NCBI RefSeq assembly: GCF_003205205.1
Contig: NZ_QJRL01000003.1
Coordinates: 186,001 to 250,000 of the forward strand
Source of the DNA: Pseudomonas sp. LB-090624
GTDB taxonomy: Bacteria > Pseudomonadota > Gammaproteobacteria > Pseudomonadales > Pseudomonadaceae
Length of the DNA: 64,000 nt
Direction of reading: 5' to 3'
Below, one piece after another: positions 1 through 9,419 of the stretch. The notes under the pieces were generated by a model. The model saw only the letters and a list, made by a program, of their open reading frames with translations, was not told where the DNA came from and searched no databases. Each line of letters opens with the position of its first letter. The stretch's first letter is position 1. The position numbers and the translations under genes are program-made.

Positions 1-556
1 CCTTCTTCTCCAGCTGCTGCAGCTCGTTGTTGAGCTGGTTGGCACGCTTGAGGCGGGCCTGCAGTTCGTTCCAGGCAGCGGGGCCTTCGGCAACCACGCG
101 GCCTTGTTCCTTGACGCTGACCAGGTAGCCATAGAAGTTGCCCCACTCGCGGCGCTCGAGGGCCATCAGGTCGGCTGGGCGCTGTTCGTCCACCAGCCAG
201 TCGCCGACCACCCAGGTGAAATCGCTGCCGTTGAGGTCGCGGTTACCTACCTTGATAAGCTCGCGGGTCATGAACTCCGGGCCCTGGTCCGGTACCGGCA
301 GGCCGGCGCCTTTCAGACGGGCACGGGGTACTTCTTCCTTTTGCACTACTTCGCCGATGACGACATGGTCTACCTGGCCTGGCACCTTGTAGGTCGCCTG
401 GACCAGGTCAGCTGGCCAGAAGTGGCCCAGGCCGCGCACGGCGATGACCGCCAGCAGGCCGACGGTCATGATCACCGCCATCGCCACCGCGCCGCCGCTC
501 ATCCAGACGCCTGGGGCGCCGCTCTTGAACCAGCCTTTGAGGGAAGCCTTTTTCAC
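1..556 (-). CDS. pstA: Phosphate ABC transporter permease PstA (partial, N-terminal part only)
   Basis: Inner-membrane permease of the PstSCAB high-affinity phosphate importer. The gene starts with GTG at 556 and runs off the left edge, so only about 185 N-terminal residues are here. They begin MKKASLKGWF, then a membrane segment (roughly residues 21-42) and a long periplasmic/coiled-coil stretch rich in Leu, Glu and Gln. This extended N-terminal domain is usual for the large Pseudomonas PstA and absent from the short E. coli form. It lies 17 bp after the pstC stop, so the two are cotranscribed. The reading frame is unbroken and the assignment rests mainly on the pstS-pstC context and N-terminal look. 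Confidence 0.85.
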   Translation of the reverse strand, partial: MKKASLKGWFKSGAPGVWMSGGAVAMAVIMTVGLLAVIAVRGLGHFWPADLVQATYKVPGQVDHVVIGEVVQKEEVPRARLKGAGLPVPDQGPEFMTRELIKVGNRDLNGSDFTWVVGDWLVDEQRPADLMALERREWGNFYGYLVSVKEQGRVVAEGPAAWNELQARLKRANQLNNELQQLEKK

Positions 557-573
557 GGATCGCTACCTTTCTA

Positions 574-2862
574 TCAAAGCGACGAGTATTTCTTGCGCAG
601 ACGCTGGCGAATCAGCTCGGCCAAGGTGTTCATGATGAAGGTGAACATCAGCAGCACCAGCGCGGCCAGGAACAGCACGCGATAGTGGCTGCCGCCGACT
701 TCCGATTCGGGCATTTCCACGGCCACGTTGGCAGCCAGGGTGCGCATGCCCTCGAACAGGTTCATCTCCATCACCGGGGTGTTGCCGGTGGCCATCAGTA
801 CGATCATGGTCTCGCCCACCGCACGGCCCATCCCGATCATCAGCGCCGAGAAGATCCCCGGGCTGGCGGTGAGGATGACCACGCGGGTCAGGGTCTGCCA
901 GGGCGTCGCACCCAGCGCCAGCGAGCCCAGGGTGAGGCTGCGCGGCACGCTGAATACGGCGTCTTCGGCGATGGAGTAGATGTTGGGAATAACCGCAAAG
1001 CCCATGGCGATACCCACCACCAGGGCGTTTCGCTGGTCGTAGGTGATCCCCAGGTCATTGGTAATCCACAGACGCATGTCGCCACCGAATAACCAGCTTT
1101 CCAGATGCGGGCTCATGGTCAGGGCGAACCAGCCGGTGAACAGGATGACCGGTATCAGGATCGCCGCTTCCCAGCCGTCCGGCACGCGCAGGCGAATCGA
1201 TTCTGGCAGGCGGGTCCAGGTAAAGCCGGCCAGCAGAATGCCGAACGGCATCAGCAGGAATAGGCTGAACACACCTGGCAGGTGGCCTTCCAGGTAGGGG
1301 GCCAGGAACAGGCCGGCAAAGAAGCCAAGGATCACCGTCGGCATCGCCTCCATCAGCTCGATCACCGGCTTGACCTTGCGACGCATGCCGGGGGCCATGA
1401 AGTAGGCGGTGTAGATAGCGGCAGCGATGGCCAGCGGAGCCGCGAGGATCATCGCGTAGAACGCGGCCTTGAGGGTACCGAAGGTCAGGGGCGACAGGCT
1501 CAGCTTGGGCTCGAAGTCGGTGTTGGAAGCGGTCGATTGCCAGACGTATTTAGGCTCGTCGTAGTTCTCGTACCAGACCTTGCCCCAAAGCGCGCTGAAG
1601 GAGATTTCCGGGTGCGGGTTACGCAAGCTCAGCGGCAGCAGCTTGCCGCCTTGTTCGATGATGATGCGGTTGGCGCGTGGCGACAGGGCAAGGATGCCAG
1701 GGCCCTCGGTAACCGGTTCGACCAGCAGGGTACGGTGCGCGGTGCTGTGGAACACACCCAGCTTGCCCTCGGCGTCGAGGGCGATGAAGCCCTTGCGGCG
1801 CTCTTCGGCGTCGATCTGCACGACTGGCGCCTTGCCCAGCTGGAAGGTACGGATCTGTTTGAAGCGCGATTCGCCATCCGGGTCGCGGGCCATGAACCAC
1901 TGGGCCAGGCCACCCTTGGAGTCACCGATGATCAGCGAGATACCACCCACCAACTGGCCGGTGGCGGTGACTTCGGTGTCTGCACTTTCGGACAGCTTGT
2001 AGCGGCCGTTAAGGCTCTTGTCGCGCAGGCTGAATACATCGGCCGTGGCACGGCCATTGATCACGTAAAGCCACTGCTGACGCGGGTCGATGAAGATGTT
2101 CTTCACCACTTCGGTCATCTGCGGCAGGACGATGCGGTTCTGCTCGGTGGTGACCTCTTCGGTCATCATGTTTTCGCTACGGGTCAGTTCCAACACCTGC
2201 AATTGCGCACCAGTGGAGCCGGCCAGCACCAGGGTGTCGCCATTGACGTTGACGCTGACGTGCTCCAACGCACGCCCCTGCTCGTCGAGCACGAACGGCT
2301 GCTCGCCGTACGGGTAGTCGATGTTGGCGGTGATGGTCTTCTTGTTGTCCGGGTAGGTGATCTTGTAGGTGTGGTGGAACACCAGCGCCTGACCGTTGGA
2401 CAAGCCCAGCACCACCAGAGGGCTGCCCGGCTGGTCGGCACTGATCGAAGTGACCTGGGTGCCCGTTGGTACCGGCAGGTCAACACGCTTGAGCTCGTTA
2501 CCGGTCTTGGTATCGAAGAACAATGCCTGGCCCTTGTCCGAAACCCGCATGCCCACCAGGTTCTGCTCTTCGAGCGCGATCATCAGTGGCTTGCCAGCAT
2601 CCTGCTGCAGCCAGGTCGGCTCCAGGGTTTTCTTGCTGGTCAGTTCGGCACCCTGGAACAGTGGCAGCACCACGTAGGCCAGGTAGAAGAAGATCAGGGT
2701 GATGGCCGCCAATACGGCAAGCCCGCCCACCAGTACATACCAGCGGGTCAGGCGATCCTTGAGCGCACGCATGCGGCGCTTGCGTTGCAACTCGGGCGTA
2801 TTGAAATCAATGCGCACGGGCTGGGAGTTTTGGGTCATGTTGGAATTGGCCAGATCATTCAT
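574..2862 (-). CDS. pstC: Phosphate ABC transporter permease PstC (long Pseudomonas form)
   Basis: Inner-membrane permease partner of PstA in phosphate import. About 762 residues from ATG 2862; a GTG two codons upstream is less likely. One membrane segment lies near residues 40-65, followed by a large periplasmic domain of about 380 residues with beta-propeller-like repeats. The C-terminal third holds the real permease domain with several membrane segments and an EAA-type loop (GATPWQTLTRVVILTASPGI). This is more than twice the length of E. coli PstC but normal for Pseudomonas. It sits between pstS upstream and pstA downstream. Confidence 0.93.
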   Translation of the reverse strand: MNDLANSNMTQNSQPVRIDFNTPELQRKRRMRALKDRLTRWYVLVGGLAVLAAITLIFFYLAYVVLPLFQGAELTSKKTLEPTWLQQDAGKPLMIALEEQNLVGMRVSDKGQALFFDTKTGNELKRVDLPVPTGTQVTSISADQPGSPLVVLGLSNGQALVFHHTYKITYPDNKKTITANIDYPYGEQPFVLDEQGRALEHVSVNVNGDTLVLAGSTGAQLQVLELTRSENMMTEEVTTEQNRIVLPQMTEVVKNIFIDPRQQWLYVINGRATADVFSLRDKSLNGRYKLSESADTEVTATGQLVGGISLIIGDSKGGLAQWFMARDPDGESRFKQIRTFQLGKAPVVQIDAEERRKGFIALDAEGKLGVFHSTAHRTLLVEPVTEGPGILALSPRANRIIIEQGGKLLPLSLRNPHPEISFSALWGKVWYENYDEPKYVWQSTASNTDFEPKLSLSPLTFGTLKAAFYAMILAAPLAIAAAIYTAYFMAPGMRRKVKPVIELMEAMPTVILGFFAGLFLAPYLEGHLPGVFSLFLLMPFGILLAGFTWTRLPESIRLRVPDGWEAAILIPVILFTGWFALTMSPHLESWLFGGDMRLWITNDLGITYDQRNALVVGIAMGFAVIPNIYSIAEDAVFSVPRSLTLGSLALGATPWQTLTRVVILTASPGIFSALMIGMGRAVGETMIVLMATGNTPVMEMNLFEGMRTLAANVAVEMPESEVGGSHYRVLFLAALVLLMFTFIMNTLAELIRQRLRKKYSSL

Positions 2863-2964
2863 GCGCACACCCTAGCGGTCCCGTGTGACAAAAACATTAC
2901 AAAGTGGTGACGCGCGAAAGCCCGCCGCACAGGATACCTGGCTTCGGACCGGAACATCGTGGAA

Positions 2965-2989
2965 GAGGCCGGGCAGCGGCGCCGGCCTC
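2965..2989 (-). other. Stem-loop between pstS and pstC
   Basis: Inverted repeat GAGGCCGG / CCGGCCTC with a 9-nt loop in the 133-bp gap after the pstS stop. No U-run follows in the minus direction, so it looks like an mRNA-stabilising or partial-attenuation hairpin rather than a full terminator. That would fit the need for far more PstS than PstC/PstA. The role is inferred from position. Confidence 0.5.
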
Positions 2990-3001
2990 CTCTTCAGTTA
3001 C

Positions 3002-4000
3002 TTACTTCTTTGCAACGTTACCGGCATGCGACAGGCCCAGGTCAGCCAGGGTCTTCTCGACAACTTTAGCCGGCAGCGGGATGTAGCCATCCTTCACCAC
3101 GACCTGCTGGCCAGCTTGCGACAGCACCAGTTTGACGAACTCGGCTTCCAGCGGGGCCAGAGGCTTGTTCGGGGCCTTGTTGACGTACACGTAGAGGAAA
3201 CGCGACAGCGGGTAAGAGCCATTCAGGGCGTTGGTTTCGTTGTCTTCGACGAACTCGCCGCCTTCTTTCTTGGCCAGGGCTACAGTCTTGACGCTGGCAG
3301 TCTTGTAACCGATGCCCGAGTAGCCAATGCCGTTCAGCGAGGAGCTGATCGACTGCACGACCGAAGCCGAGCCAGGCTGTTCGTTGACGTTAGGCTTGAA
3401 GTCGCCTTTGCACAGGGCTTCTTCCTTGAAGTAGCCGTAGGTACCCGATACCGAGTTGCGGCCGAACAGCTGGATTGGCTTGTTGGCCAGGTCGCCGGTC
3501 ACACCGACATCGCCCCAGGTCTTGATCTCGGCCTTGCCACCGCACAGGCGGGTGGAGGAGAAGATGGCGTCTACCTGAGCCATGGTGAGGCCCTTGATTG
3601 GGTTGTCCTTGTGCACGAACACGGCCAGGGCGTCGACGGCAACCGGGATGGCGGTCGGCTTGTAGCCGTACTTCTGCTCGAAAGCCTGCAGCTCGACGTC
3701 CTTCATCTTGCGGCTCATCGGGCCGAGGTTGGCGGTGCCTTCGGTCAGCGCAGGTGGCGCGGTCGAGGAGCCGGCAGCCTGGATCTGGATGTTTACGTTC
3801 GGATATTCCTTCTTGTAGGCCTCGGCCCACAGAGTCATGAGGTTCGCGAGGGTGTCGGAACCGACGCTGGAGAGGTTGCCCGAAACACCGGTGGTCTTGG
3901 TGTAGGTCGGGATCGCAGGATCGACAGCGGCTACCGCGTTGGCGGTTGCAACGCCAGCGGCGGCAAATGTGAGGGCCGCCATCAAACGCTTCAGTTTCAT
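3002..4000 (-). CDS. pstS: Periplasmic phosphate-binding protein PstS
   Basis: Phosphate receptor of the PstSCAB importer, 332 residues. An N-terminal signal peptide ([20 protein letters not shown]) is followed by the PBP-like fold. The phosphate-loop motif [12 protein letters not shown] lies near residues 45-56, with further ligand-type motifs [11 protein letters not shown] and [12 protein letters not shown]. First gene of the minus-strand pst operon; a Pho box lies 75-92 bp upstream, so PhoB control in phosphate starvation is expected. Confidence 0.95.
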   Translation of the reverse strand: MKLKRLMAALTFAAAGVATANAVAAVDPAIPTYTKTTGVSGNLSSVGSDTLANLMTLWAEAYKKEYPNVNIQIQAAGSSTAPPALTEGTANLGPMSRKMKDVELQAFEQKYGYKPTAIPVAVDALAVFVHKDNPIKGLTMAQVDAIFSSTRLCGGKAEIKTWGDVGVTGDLANKPIQLFGRNSVSGTYGYFKEEALCKGDFKPNVNEQPGSASVVQSISSSLNGIGYSGIGYKTASVKTVALAKKEGGEFVEDNETNALNGSYPLSRFLYVYVNKAPNKPLAPLEAEFVKLVLSQAGQQVVVKDGYIPLPAKVVEKTLADLGLSHAGNVAKK

Positions 4001-4074
4001 GCCTTGCTCCTAGCAGGAATATGGGGGTGCTGGATGGAACGGGCCCAAGTATCGGCAGGCCGCATGAATACGAT

Positions 4075-4092
4075 ATGACTTGAATATGACAA
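4075..4092 (-). promoter_or_regulatory. Pho box upstream of pstS
   Basis: Read on the minus strand: TTGTCAT-ATTC-AAGTCAT. These are two 7-bp direct half-sites separated by 4 bp, matching the PhoB box layout (CTGTCAT N4 CTGTCAT), 75 bp before the pstS start. PhoB activation of the pst operon is established knowledge; the site itself is by eye. Confidence 0.75.
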
Positions 4093-4145
4093 ATGGATGA
4101 AAGGCCATCACCAACAATCGGGATGGCCATGGCAAAAATACTGCC

Positions 4146-5663
4146 TCAAAGCTCGCGGCGGTCCCTGAACATGATGTACAGAGGCACCACGCCAGCATCG
4201 GGAGGAAACACCACCACGTAGTCGTCGAACTCAACCTGGGACAAGTCCGCAAAACGGTCTATCAAAGGTACTTTCGGCATATGGAGGAAGCCGATGCTCG
4301 GGGGGCTCGCGAGATCCTTGAGCGCATTCGGCGCGCGGCCCTTCTGCCACAACACGGTCACAGGCGCCTTGCCCTCGCTGGTGAACGCAAAAACCTGCCG
4401 CGTGGCATCCCAGCCAGCCGCCCGAACTCGCACCCCTGAGGGGACAACCGCCCCCTGAGTGACTGTCATGACGACATGGGAGTATAGGGTAAACGGCTTG
4501 ACGCCCACACTGGTGCCAGAACTAGTGCCGTGTACTGTTGAGCACAAGCGCACGGGCAATTCCACTTCAGCCCTTGCTGCCGCCAAGGCTGCCCAGTCCA
4601 GATCCTCGCCAGAGAGCATTTCAACCAGCGGCACCGTCATCGCAAAGCGGGGGTCATCGCTTGGCGTACCCAGCACGAATTCGACAACATCCGCATAGGT
4701 GCCGGGGTGTTGGCCTTCTACAGAGGTGGCCTGCCATGCCAGTTCTGCTGCTGCGGAGCGAAAAGTCTTGATCAGCTGATGCTGCTGTTGGGCCACCTCA
4801 AAGCTCAGGCCCTGCGCAGTCAGCAATGCCGGATGCAAACCTGCCGCCTGTGCATGCGCCTTTAACGTCAGTGGCCCATGGCCTGGTCCGGTTGCCGTGG
4901 TTCTGGCCAGTTGGGCGATACGCGCTTCCAGAGCTTCAATCAGCGTCACAGCTTGGGCGTACAAGCCGGGGTGGCGCGCTTGTGCCGCTGCCAATGCTTG
5001 GGCATGTAGTTGGCTACCTGCCGTGATTTCCTGCAGCACCACGGCCTGTATCGCCGCATTGAGAAACGGGCTGGAAGCATCCCGAACGGCGCCATCCCGA
5101 GCGAACCCGACCGACATCTGTAGCCGCTCGAGCTGGCTGACTGCACGCTTGGCTTGGTGCTGGGTGGTTTCCAGTGCACGCAGCGTGGCATGGCTTACGG
5201 TCAATTGCTGCTCTGGCGTGCTCGCGACAGGGTCAATGCCTAACTGCCGTTCAAGTGCTGTGAGTTGCAGCGCTGCCTGCTGCTGCGCAGCATGAACCTG
5301 TGCCACCAATTTGCGCACTTTCTCCAGGTTTTGGTTGGACGACCGGCTGGCACGCTGCTCGCGGGTCAGGTTCTGCTGGGGCGGTAGCGGCTGCACGGTC
5401 TGGCCCAGGAAGGCCGCGCGGCCGTTTTGCCGGTGCCATGCCTTTACCGTTTTAACGATGTAATCGGGAGAGTTGACGTTGCCAGTTTCGTCAGCGTTTG
5501 AGTAGAACAGGAGATCGCTGCCGGCGGGGTGGCCGACAATGTTGTTGAAGTGGGCGATCCACGCGTCATGCGAGGGCTTGTCGACATCTGCCTGCCAAAT
5601 AGCTTCGACCAGACCAAGAAAGGAATGCTCTTCGTACTGCTCCAGGCGGGGTTTGAGTTCCAT
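4146..5663 (-). CDS. Immunity-domain / pyocin-S-domain fusion protein lacking a nuclease tip
   Basis: 505 residues from ATG 5663, which has a good GAGG ribosome site 8 nt upstream. Residues 1-80 look like the colicin E / pyocin S immunity family: the segment HFNNIVGHPAGSDLLFYSN matches the HF..I..HP.GSDL.YY motif, followed by IVKTVKAWHRQNGR. A long Ala/Gln-rich helical region follows (about 85-330). The C-terminus ends in DDYVVVFPPDAGVVPLYIMF, the hallmark of the pyocin-S translocation domain, and the protein stops right there with no cytotoxic domain. Third gene of the bacteriocin operon, 35 bp after the preceding stop. It could be an immunity-carrying decoy, a delivery partner, or a relic of a bacteriocin whose tip was lost. 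The domain calls are by eye. Confidence 0.65.
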   Translation of the reverse strand: MELKPRLEQYEEHSFLGLVEAIWQADVDKPSHDAWIAHFNNIVGHPAGSDLLFYSNADETGNVNSPDYIVKTVKAWHRQNGRAAFLGQTVQPLPPQQNLTREQRASRSSNQNLEKVRKLVAQVHAAQQQAALQLTALERQLGIDPVASTPEQQLTVSHATLRALETTQHQAKRAVSQLERLQMSVGFARDGAVRDASSPFLNAAIQAVVLQEITAGSQLHAQALAAAQARHPGLYAQAVTLIEALEARIAQLARTTATGPGHGPLTLKAHAQAAGLHPALLTAQGLSFEVAQQQHQLIKTFRSAAAELAWQATSVEGQHPGTYADVVEFVLGTPSDDPRFAMTVPLVEMLSGEDLDWAALAAARAEVELPVRLCSTVHGTSSGTSVGVKPFTLYSHVVMTVTQGAVVPSGVRVRAAGWDATRQVFAFTSEGKAPVTVLWQKGRAPNALKDLASPPSIGFLHMPKVPLIDRFADLSQVEFDDYVVVFPPDAGVVPLYIMFRDRREL

Positions 5664-5698
5664 GTTACTTACCTCTTCATAGATACAGTCAAGGCAAT

Positions 5699-6205
5699 TC
5701 AACTGTCAGCCGGCTGGTGAACCTGATCACGCATGCGATCGTAGCCAGATTCTTTCAATGCAAACGACAGCCCTATCACATTCAAGGCCACGTCATATTT
5801 CACGATGGCCACCAACCCTGCATGCCCTGCGAGGTCGAATTTGTCCCACCCACCAACCTTGCCCATAGGCAAAGGCATCATGAAGGGACCTTTCGAGTCA
5901 ACTGGATCCCCCAAAATTTTCAGCGTTTGCTCGCGAGTAATACAGCTATCAAACGGCGGCGGAAGCTTATCCTGATAAACGGTTTTCGAAGTAGCTGTTG
6001 ACGCGATGGAGATAATTACAGACTCAAACCTTCTATCTTCAGCCCAAAATCTCAAGTTCAACCCGGGCGCCGGACGCAAATATACAGATAACGCACCTGG
6101 ATAAACTTCAATAAACTCAGTCAACCATGAGCCATCTTCGCGAATTAGTTCGTCTTGCGACTTCCCCAATTTTTTTAGATACGAATCCAGTTTTTGAGCA
6201 TTCAT
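5699..6205 (-). CDS. Probable bacteriocin immunity protein (DUF6392-like)
   Basis: 168 residues, no signal peptide or membrane segment. Its ATG overlaps the toxin stop (ATGA, 6202-6205), so it is translationally coupled to the large bacteriocin gene; a small gene directly after a toxin is the standard immunity position. The C-terminal motif PLPMGKVGGWDKFDLAG followed by a Y-x-V...L-x-F strand resembles a small family (DUF6392-like) found beside S-type pyocins. The plus-strand gene at 9416-9883 is clearly related. Immunity function is inferred from position and the repeated presence of the family in this locus. Confidence 0.6.
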   Translation of the reverse strand: MNAQKLDSYLKKLGKSQDELIREDGSWLTEFIEVYPGALSVYLRPAPGLNLRFWAEDRRFESVIISIASTATSKTVYQDKLPPPFDSCITREQTLKILGDPVDSKGPFMMPLPMGKVGGWDKFDLAGHAGLVAIVKYDVALNVIGLSFALKESGYDRMRDQVHQPADS

Positions 6206-8790
6206 TTATAAAGACCCTTCTGTTGATGGTGGGCGTGCAGCTGACGCCGGGCATTTTCAATTTCTGAATCGCTATATCCGTGCTCAAGCAACCCTGGCTT
6301 CAAGGCGTCCATATTGCTATCAACAGCTGCGCGGAGATCTGATGCATCTTTGCGCTGTTTTGCTGCATTATTTCGCCCTCCATATGTCTCACTGTACTTT
6401 CGATGCACTTCCACAGGGATCACTATGCTCGGCGCGGCCTCCAGCAGGCTCTTGATATCCTCCGGTGAAAGGTCAGGGTAGTTTTCAGTCAAAAAAATCT
6501 CGTAAGCTTTTCGTGACACAATGTGATCCACATCCATACGATCGTTGATGCTTCGGCGTCGTAAGTCCTTGTAATCACCGACCTCAAGCGGCCTGGCTGG
6601 CGTGTAGTTGACCAGCCCCGGTTCGGGTAGATCAGTTTCGCCTCCGAATCCAGGAATTATGGCCCCAGTTTCACTTGAAATTTCGCCCGGAAGTATTTCA
6701 AGACTTGGCCCCACGGGATCGGTGGGCGCGCCCGGGAGGATTCCCGGTAGCGAAGGTGCCACCGGCAAGCGCGTCGGACCGAGCAGTTCTGCACCAGGGG
6801 CCACCAGGGGTGTCCAGGTGCGCGTTGGCTGGCCTTGAACAACTGCCGGGTCAAAGGCCAGCGCCACACTGGAAGCGAACCAGGGCTGAAACGGCTGAGC
6901 GACTGTCAGCACGCCCTGGGCATCGGTGGGCCTGTGGATACTCAGTTGGTCGAGGTTATAGAGGCCGGAGCCAACGCCAACGGCAGATAGATGCCGGAGT
7001 TCGAACGACTGCCGTGCCCCGCTCCAACTCGCCCTCGGCGCAATAGGAGGAAAACCGTTGAGGATGCGCCGCTGGTTCAGTTCATCGAACTGCCCGAACA
7101 ACGCCTGCTCCGCTGCGATAGCCCGCCATACCGCACTTTCGAAAGCCGGCATATCGGTGAACTGGCGGCCGCGCAGCTGGTTGCCAACCTGTGCCGGCAC
7201 GGCCAAACCAGCAGCGGCCCCGTTGCCGGACCACCAGTTGCCAGCAACCGCTTGCCCTCTTCCGCTGACCACTCCGGTACCGGCTGGCGGCAGCACGAAA
7301 GAGAAATACTGAGGGGGTTGGCCAGGAATACAGACAATACAGTCGTCAAAGCGCAGGTCCACGCCTGCGCCAACCGGGACCACCTCCGGCGCAAGTGACA
7401 GCACTCTCCCTGTCGACCCACCTTCTACCGGCACGGCAGAACCACCGAGGACGATGGTTTTGTCAGAGGGCGTGGCGCCCTGGAGTCGGTAGGTTTCGGT
7501 CAGAGGATCGAAAACGGCATTTCTGACCCGTACCTCGGGCGCGATCCCGGCGCCTGTCGACGCCACCGCGACACCACTGCCTCCCGGCAGGTGCTCGATC
7601 TTGATGCGACTCGAGAGACGGGCCGAACCACCAGCATTGGCGATAGCCTGGAGGTCCTGCCCAGCCTCAACGCCCAGCAGATCAGCACGTACCCCCAGCC
7701 CTTCGAGTCGTCGCCGACGCTGGTCGGCAGTCAACTCGCCATCGCCCAGCACCGGGGAGTGCACCATAGCTGTAACCGACAGGCTAATGGCCTGACCGGC
7801 GCGTATCGCTGCGACCCTTAGCACTTCCTTGGCCGCATTGGCGATGGCCTGCTGGATGGCAGTAGCCACTTCCAACGCTACCTGTGCGCCGCCCTGGGTG
7901 AGCAACACACCACCGGCCTGGGCTGCACCAACTGGAGCCGTCAGCGTGGCGGCATCTCTCAGCCGCTGCAGTCGCTGGTCTTCATCCGCCTGTTGCTTGA
8001 AGCGAATCCGCGCTTCGCGCTGTTCAGCGTACTGTCGCTGCTGCTCCCGACTTGCCTCCCGCGCCTTCCAGACCTGCTCCTGCGCGGCATGTTCCACCAG
8101 CAACGCGGCCGAGCGCTCTGACAATTGCCTGATGGCCTCTTGCAGCAACCGGGCCTCCTGGGATGCCAGATAGGCTGCTTCCCAGTCGCGATGCAGTTGT
8201 TGCATCTGCACTGCGTTCGCCAGCTCTGACAGCCGCGCGGCATAGGCGTCCGCGCTTACACCCCGGTCAGCGAAAGCAGCCGCTCGTGCCTGATACTCGG
8301 TCAGCGCGCCTTGCTTTGCCGCAATGAGCCCTTCTGTCTCGTTACGTGCCTTGGTGATCTGGTAGAGCTGCCAGCGTTCGCTACCGTCATATTCTGGGCG
8401 CTTGCGTGCTGCATCGATTTCGCCTTGAAGCGCCTGGGTCAACCCCTGAGCCAGGCCTGCGAAGTGGGCGTCAAGCTGCACGCGCCGGTCTTCTCGTGCC
8501 TGGCTGTAGGCAGCTACTCGCTGCCGATGAGCGAGCGCTTGCGCTTCGGCGCGTTCAGCCGCAGCCGCGGCCTGGCGTGCTTGTTCTTCGGCCTGCGCCT
8601 TGGCCAGCGCAGCAGCGCGAGCTCTCGCCCGCTTTTTCCGGCGACGCCGGCTGGAACCACCAAAGCCACCACCGAAGCCACCGCCGCCGCCAATGCTGAA
8701 GAAGCCACCCCCGCCACCGCTTGAACCGGAAGAGCCTGGGGTGATAACTACGTCACCTGTTGAATTGTCGTTAAACGTGTTCTGAGCCAT
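6202..8790 (-). CDS. S-type bacteriocin with degenerate colicin-DNase domain and a separate C-terminal tip
   Basis: 862 residues. Order: Gly/Ser-rich N-terminus (15-46); basic stretch RRRRKKRARAR (48-58); long coiled coil rich in Ala/Gln/Arg/Glu (60-280); pyocin-S-like translocation region (about 330-505, ending FDDCIVCIPGQPPQYFSFVL); then a colicin E DNase-like region (505-622) recognisable from GTGVVSGRGQAVAGNWW, VPAQVGNQLRGRQF, and GARQSFELRH. The HNH active site is broken: ELHH has become ELRH (598-600) and the final His-x-x-x-His is missing. A Pro-rich linker (660-735) leads to a new tip (736-862) with DVDHIVSRKA and ETYGGRN, perhaps a different nuclease. The ribosome site AAGGAGA precedes the ATG. 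Coupled immunity-like gene follows. Secreted or released toxin killing related bacteria is the likely role. Confidence 0.7.
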   Translation of the reverse strand: MAQNTFNDNSTGDVVITPGSSGSSGGGGGFFSIGGGGGFGGGFGGSSRRRRKKRARARAAALAKAQAEEQARQAAAAAERAEAQALAHRQRVAAYSQAREDRRVQLDAHFAGLAQGLTQALQGEIDAARKRPEYDGSERWQLYQITKARNETEGLIAAKQGALTEYQARAAAFADRGVSADAYAARLSELANAVQMQQLHRDWEAAYLASQEARLLQEAIRQLSERSAALLVEHAAQEQVWKAREASREQQRQYAEQREARIRFKQQADEDQRLQRLRDAATLTAPVGAAQAGGVLLTQGGAQVALEVATAIQQAIANAAKEVLRVAAIRAGQAISLSVTAMVHSPVLGDGELTADQRRRRLEGLGVRADLLGVEAGQDLQAIANAGGSARLSSRIKIEHLPGGSGVAVASTGAGIAPEVRVRNAVFDPLTETYRLQGATPSDKTIVLGGSAVPVEGGSTGRVLSLAPEVVPVGAGVDLRFDDCIVCIPGQPPQYFSFVLPPAGTGVVSGRGQAVAGNWWSGNGAAAGLAVPAQVGNQLRGRQFTDMPAFESAVWRAIAAEQALFGQFDELNQRRILNGFPPIAPRASWSGARQSFELRHLSAVGVGSGLYNLDQLSIHRPTDAQGVLTVAQPFQPWFASSVALAFDPAVVQGQPTRTWTPLVAPGAELLGPTRLPVAPSLPGILPGAPTDPVGPSLEILPGEISSETGAIIPGFGGETDLPEPGLVNYTPARPLEVGDYKDLRRRSINDRMDVDHIVSRKAYEIFLTENYPDLSPEDIKSLLEAAPSIVIPVEVHRKYSETYGGRNNAAKQRKDASDLRAAVDSNMDALKPGLLEHGYSDSEIENARRQLHAHHQQKGLYK

Positions 8791-9062
8791 ACAGGGTCTC
8801 CTTGTCTGTATGGCCGATCGTTGTGAAAAAGCCGTATGACGCTGCGTTACATATCTATCAACTCATATTTGAAACTCCACCCCTTCTATTTATTCACCAA
8901 TACCAAACAAAGAAATGTCTTACTGATTATATTGATTCTTCTTACAGCGACACAAAACAGCACACAATGAAACAAATCCGCACTGGCGCAGAAAATCATT
9001 AAATGCAACTCTATGGATGAAGCATTTGCCACTTACATTTCAATTATTAGCAGCGAGCACCC
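8791..9062. other. AT-rich intergenic region between divergent bacteriocin-locus genes
   Basis: 272 bp, clearly richer in A/T than the flanking core genome, lying between the minus-strand toxin and a plus-strand gene pair. It must hold promoters for both directions. No PrtN-type P box or LexA palindrome was recognised by eye. A 66-codon open frame inside has no credible ribosome site and was not called. Confidence 0.5.
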
Positions 9063-9419
9063 ATGCCTGAAAACATCACTCATGAGAAGACCTTCACCAT
9101 GCCAACTATTTGGCCAGAGATCCTCATCAAGATACTCATAAGAAAATACCCGAAACTCAGCTTTGCCAAGACCAAAGAAATATTACTGCAAACACCCTCA
9201 ATCGTTTTGCCCGAAGCCATACTGCCAAAATTCGATTTGGCATTTCACCTCATCAAGAACAAGAGGCATGCCGCAGGCGATCAACCTGGAGAGATATTGG
9301 CTGAGGTCGACCTTTTTTTCACCGCTTTGAACATAGCTTGGCCGGACAACGCTACACAACTCGGGAGCGCCAAGCAGAAGATAATCAGCCTTTATCAAAA
9401 CGGGGGATGGGTAGAATGA
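9063..9419 (+). CDS. Hypothetical protein of the bacteriocin locus
   Basis: 118 residues from ATG 9063 (an in-frame ATG at 9099 is an alternative). The family is not recognised. Mostly helical in look, with a hydrophobic start MPTIWPEILIKILI and no signal sequence. Its stop overlaps the start of the next gene (ATGA), so the pair is one translationally coupled operon. Composition is AT-rich like the rest of the island. Being coupled to an immunity-family gene, it could be a small toxin remnant, a second immunity protein or a regulator; nothing in the sequence decides this. Confidence 0.5.
   Translation: MPENITHEKTFTMPTIWPEILIKILIRKYPKLSFAKTKEILLQTPSIVLPEAILPKFDLAFHLIKNKRHAAGDQPGEILAEVDLFFTALNIAWPDNATQLGSAKQKIISLYQNGGWVE

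Noticed and set aside
1282-2910. 542-codon frame antisense to pstC
   Set aside because: Composition artefact of GC-rich third positions; no recognisable domain, and pstC is certain.
8791-8860. PrtN P-box or LexA box for the bacteriocin operon
   Set aside because: No convincing match seen on either strand upstream of the toxin start.
8802-9002. 66-codon frame between the divergent bacteriocin genes
   Set aside because: No ribosome site, no domain, and it fills the only promoter space for both operons.
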